Source: Bacillota bacterium
Lineage (GTDB): Bacteria > Bacillota > UBA4882 > UBA8346
Length of the DNA: 64,000 nucleotides
Direction: 5' to 3'
Assembly: GCA_023400055.1 (NCBI GenBank)
Contig: JAEXFN010000018.1
Coordinates: 589,105-653,104 of the forward strand
A program made the translations under genes and the position numbers. Each line of letters begins with the position of its first letter. Position 1 is the stretch's first letter. Positions 62,909 to 64,000 of this stretch are shown one piece after another. The notes below the pieces were generated by a model that did not search any database, was not told the origin of the DNA, and saw nothing but the letters and a program-made list of their open reading frames with translations.

Positions 62909-63511
62909 ATGCCCGATTCCAGTAAAAACAGTTCCAGAAAAAGACTGGTCGTCGGAATGAGCGGGGCCAGCGGCGCGATCCTGGGGATCGAAATCTTAAG
63001 CATCCTCCACGCCGCGCCCGAGTGGGAGACCCATCTGGTGATCTCCAAAGGCGCGGAAGCGACCATCCGCCAGGAAACCCCCTATCAGCCGGAGGAAGTC
63101 AAGGCCTTGGCCGACGCGGTCTACGCCATTTCCGACATTGGCGCGGCCATCGCCAGCGGCACCTTCCGCACGGCCGGCATGGTAATCGTGCCCTGCAGCA
63201 TGAAGACCGTGGCCGGAGTCGCCAGCGGCTACTCCGACAACCTGCTCTTGCGGGCCGCCGACGTCACCATCAAGGAGCGGCGTCCACTGGTCCTGGTCGC
63301 CCGGGAATGTCCCTTAAGCCCGATTCACCTGCGCAACCTGCTCACCCTGGCCGAACTGGGCGCCATCATCATGCCGCCCATGCTCAGCTATTACAATCAT
63401 CCCGCCGCCATTGCCGATCTGAACCGGCACATGGTCGCCAAGATTCTCGACCGGTTCGAGGTCGAAGTCTCCGGCTACCAGCGCTGGGGCGAACCGGGCT
63501 CTCCTGCCTGA
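62909..63511 (+). CDS. ubiX: Flavin prenyltransferase UbiX
   Basis: 200-residue enzyme that prenylates FMN to make the UbiD cofactor. Motifs: VVGMSGASGAILGIEIL at the N-terminus, VIVPCSMKTVAGVASGYSDNLLLRAADV in the middle, and ARECPLSPIHLRNL. The start is uncertain: ATGs at 62888, 62897 and 62909 compete, and 62909 gives the usual length with AAGGA 11 bases upstream. Confidence 0.92.
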   Translation: MPDSSKNSSRKRLVVGMSGASGAILGIEILSILHAAPEWETHLVISKGAEATIRQETPYQPEEVKALADAVYAISDIGAAIASGTFRTAGMVIVPCSMKTVAGVASGYSDNLLLRAADVTIKERRPLVLVARECPLSPIHLRNLLTLAELGAIIMPPMLSYYNHPAAIADLNRHMVAKILDRFEVEVSGYQRWGEPGSPA

Positions 63512-63562
63512 GCCGGTGGCCGCGGCGGCAAAGCGAGCGATAGCCTCACTCAACGATCCCGT

Positions 63563-63835
63563 TTATCCACAGAAATAGATCGTTTATTCACAAAAAGAGC
63601 TCTTTTATCCACAAAATGAGCTTGTTGAACGACTGAATGAGCTCACTTATTCACAAAAAGAGCTTGTTTATCCACAAAATGAGCTTCTTGAACGACTGAA
63701 AGAGCTCATTTATTCATAAAAAGAGCTCTTTTATCCACAAAATGAGCTTGCTGAGCGACTGAAAGAGCTCACTTATTCACAAAATGGGCTCTTTTATCCA
63801 CAAAACGCTCTCTTTTACCAACTCAACTTTCGCAA
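63563..63835. repeat. 21-bp-period array E, tandem DnaA boxes
   Basis: About twelve 21-bp units between ubiX and the window end. Exact DnaA boxes TTATNCACA start at 63563, 63584, 63605, 63647, 63668, 63731, 63773 and 63794, with a one-mismatch box at 63710; every gap is 21 or 42 (or a sum). Box units end in AAAATGAGCT or AAAAAGAGCT and alternate with TTGAACGACTGAAAGAGCT units like those of array B. No coding frame is supported. Confidence 0.92.
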
Positions 63836-63842
63836 AAAACAA

Positions 63843-63920
63843 GGAAAGAACTTTTGGATGCTTATTATTCGGGCCCACGGTTCCGGCGGCGGGATTACTT
63901 TTGGACCGCCCCAAAAGTAA
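63843..63920 (+). repeat. Dispersed repeat G, copy 2, with hairpin
   Basis: 63843-63893 matches 58304-58350. It is followed by a perfect 10-bp stem TTACTTTTGG (63895-63904) and CCAAAAGTAA (63911-63920). The final 80 bp of the window contain no identifiable feature. Confidence 0.65.
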
Positions 63921-64000
63921 CCAAAAAGGCGCTGGAACCTACGGATTCCCGTCCTCCCTTTATGCATCCGGTAATCGTCTTCGCCATCCCTGGCCTTCTG

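Noticed and set aside
63563..63835. Array E as the chromosomal replication origin
   Set aside because: DnaA boxes are abundant, but no dnaA, dnaN, gyrase or typical AT-rich unwinding element with origin genes is present; a regulatory DnaA cluster is more consistent.

Overview
The window looks like a chromosome segment of an anaerobic Bacillota (Firmicutes): GC-rich genes, strong AGGAGG-type ribosome binding sites, frequent start/stop overlaps, a BMP-type purine transporter, Xpt, and a large set of selenium-linked purine-catabolism genes. The exact genus cannot be read from the sequence; a Limnochordia/Hydrogenispora-like organism is only a guess.

Region 1 (1-690) is a non-coding mosaic of dispersed repeats, one of which carries a tiny MITE-like insertion. 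Region 2 (689-33,800) is a roughly 33-kb island, almost all on the minus strand, for anaerobic purine (xanthine/urate-type) breakdown. From its promoters downward it holds a BMP/ABC purine importer (28.6-33.6 kb), a deaminase-type amidohydrolase, a molybdopterin-binding protein and hydantoinase HyuA; then xpt; then the ygeW operon: YgeW carbamoyltransferase, a TetR regulator, two fold-II PLP enzymes, carbamate kinase, YgeY, MocA, a three-subunit molybdenum hydroxylase, SsnA, YgfK, a ThiS/ThiF pair, a second complete molybdenum hydroxylase, and MoaA/MoaC/MOSC/Mog for cofactor synthesis. The importer operon and the ygeW operon each have a good promoter followed by near-identical 20-bp palindromes, most simply the operators of the encoded TetR. 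The logic is import, hydroxylation, ring opening, carbamoyl transfer, then ATP from carbamoyl phosphate.

Region 3 (34-44.8 kb) holds a frameshifted membrane gene, a Gfo/Idh oxidoreductase, two metallo-beta-lactamase-fold hydrolases, a hemerythrin overlapping a CheX-like gene, a PrpR-type sigma-54 activator and an IlvD/Edd dehydratase. Region 4 (45.3-49.9 kb) is a sugar ABC transporter with a calcium-loop (FG-GAP/PL11-like) protein. The dehydratase and the transporter operon diverge from a 536-bp spacer with two matching sigma-54 promoters. Region 5 (50.8-57.8 kb) contains a DUF362 ferredoxin-like protein, MarR, AraC, SDR, nitroreductase, an AT-rich esterase and a DUF2971 protein. Region 6 (58.7-63.5 kb) is a UbiD/UbiX/LpdD-type decarboxylase locus with a MerR regulator and two tandem 19-bp-spacer MerR-type promoters.

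Spacers between these blocks carry an unusual repeat system: tandem arrays with an exact 21-bp period (two helical turns). Those at 42.8, 50.4 and 63.6 kb contain runs of consensus DnaA boxes (TTATNCACA). Nearby are larger dispersed repeats with hairpins, present in two to three copies. The 21-bp DnaA-box arrays are the most novel-looking signal here.
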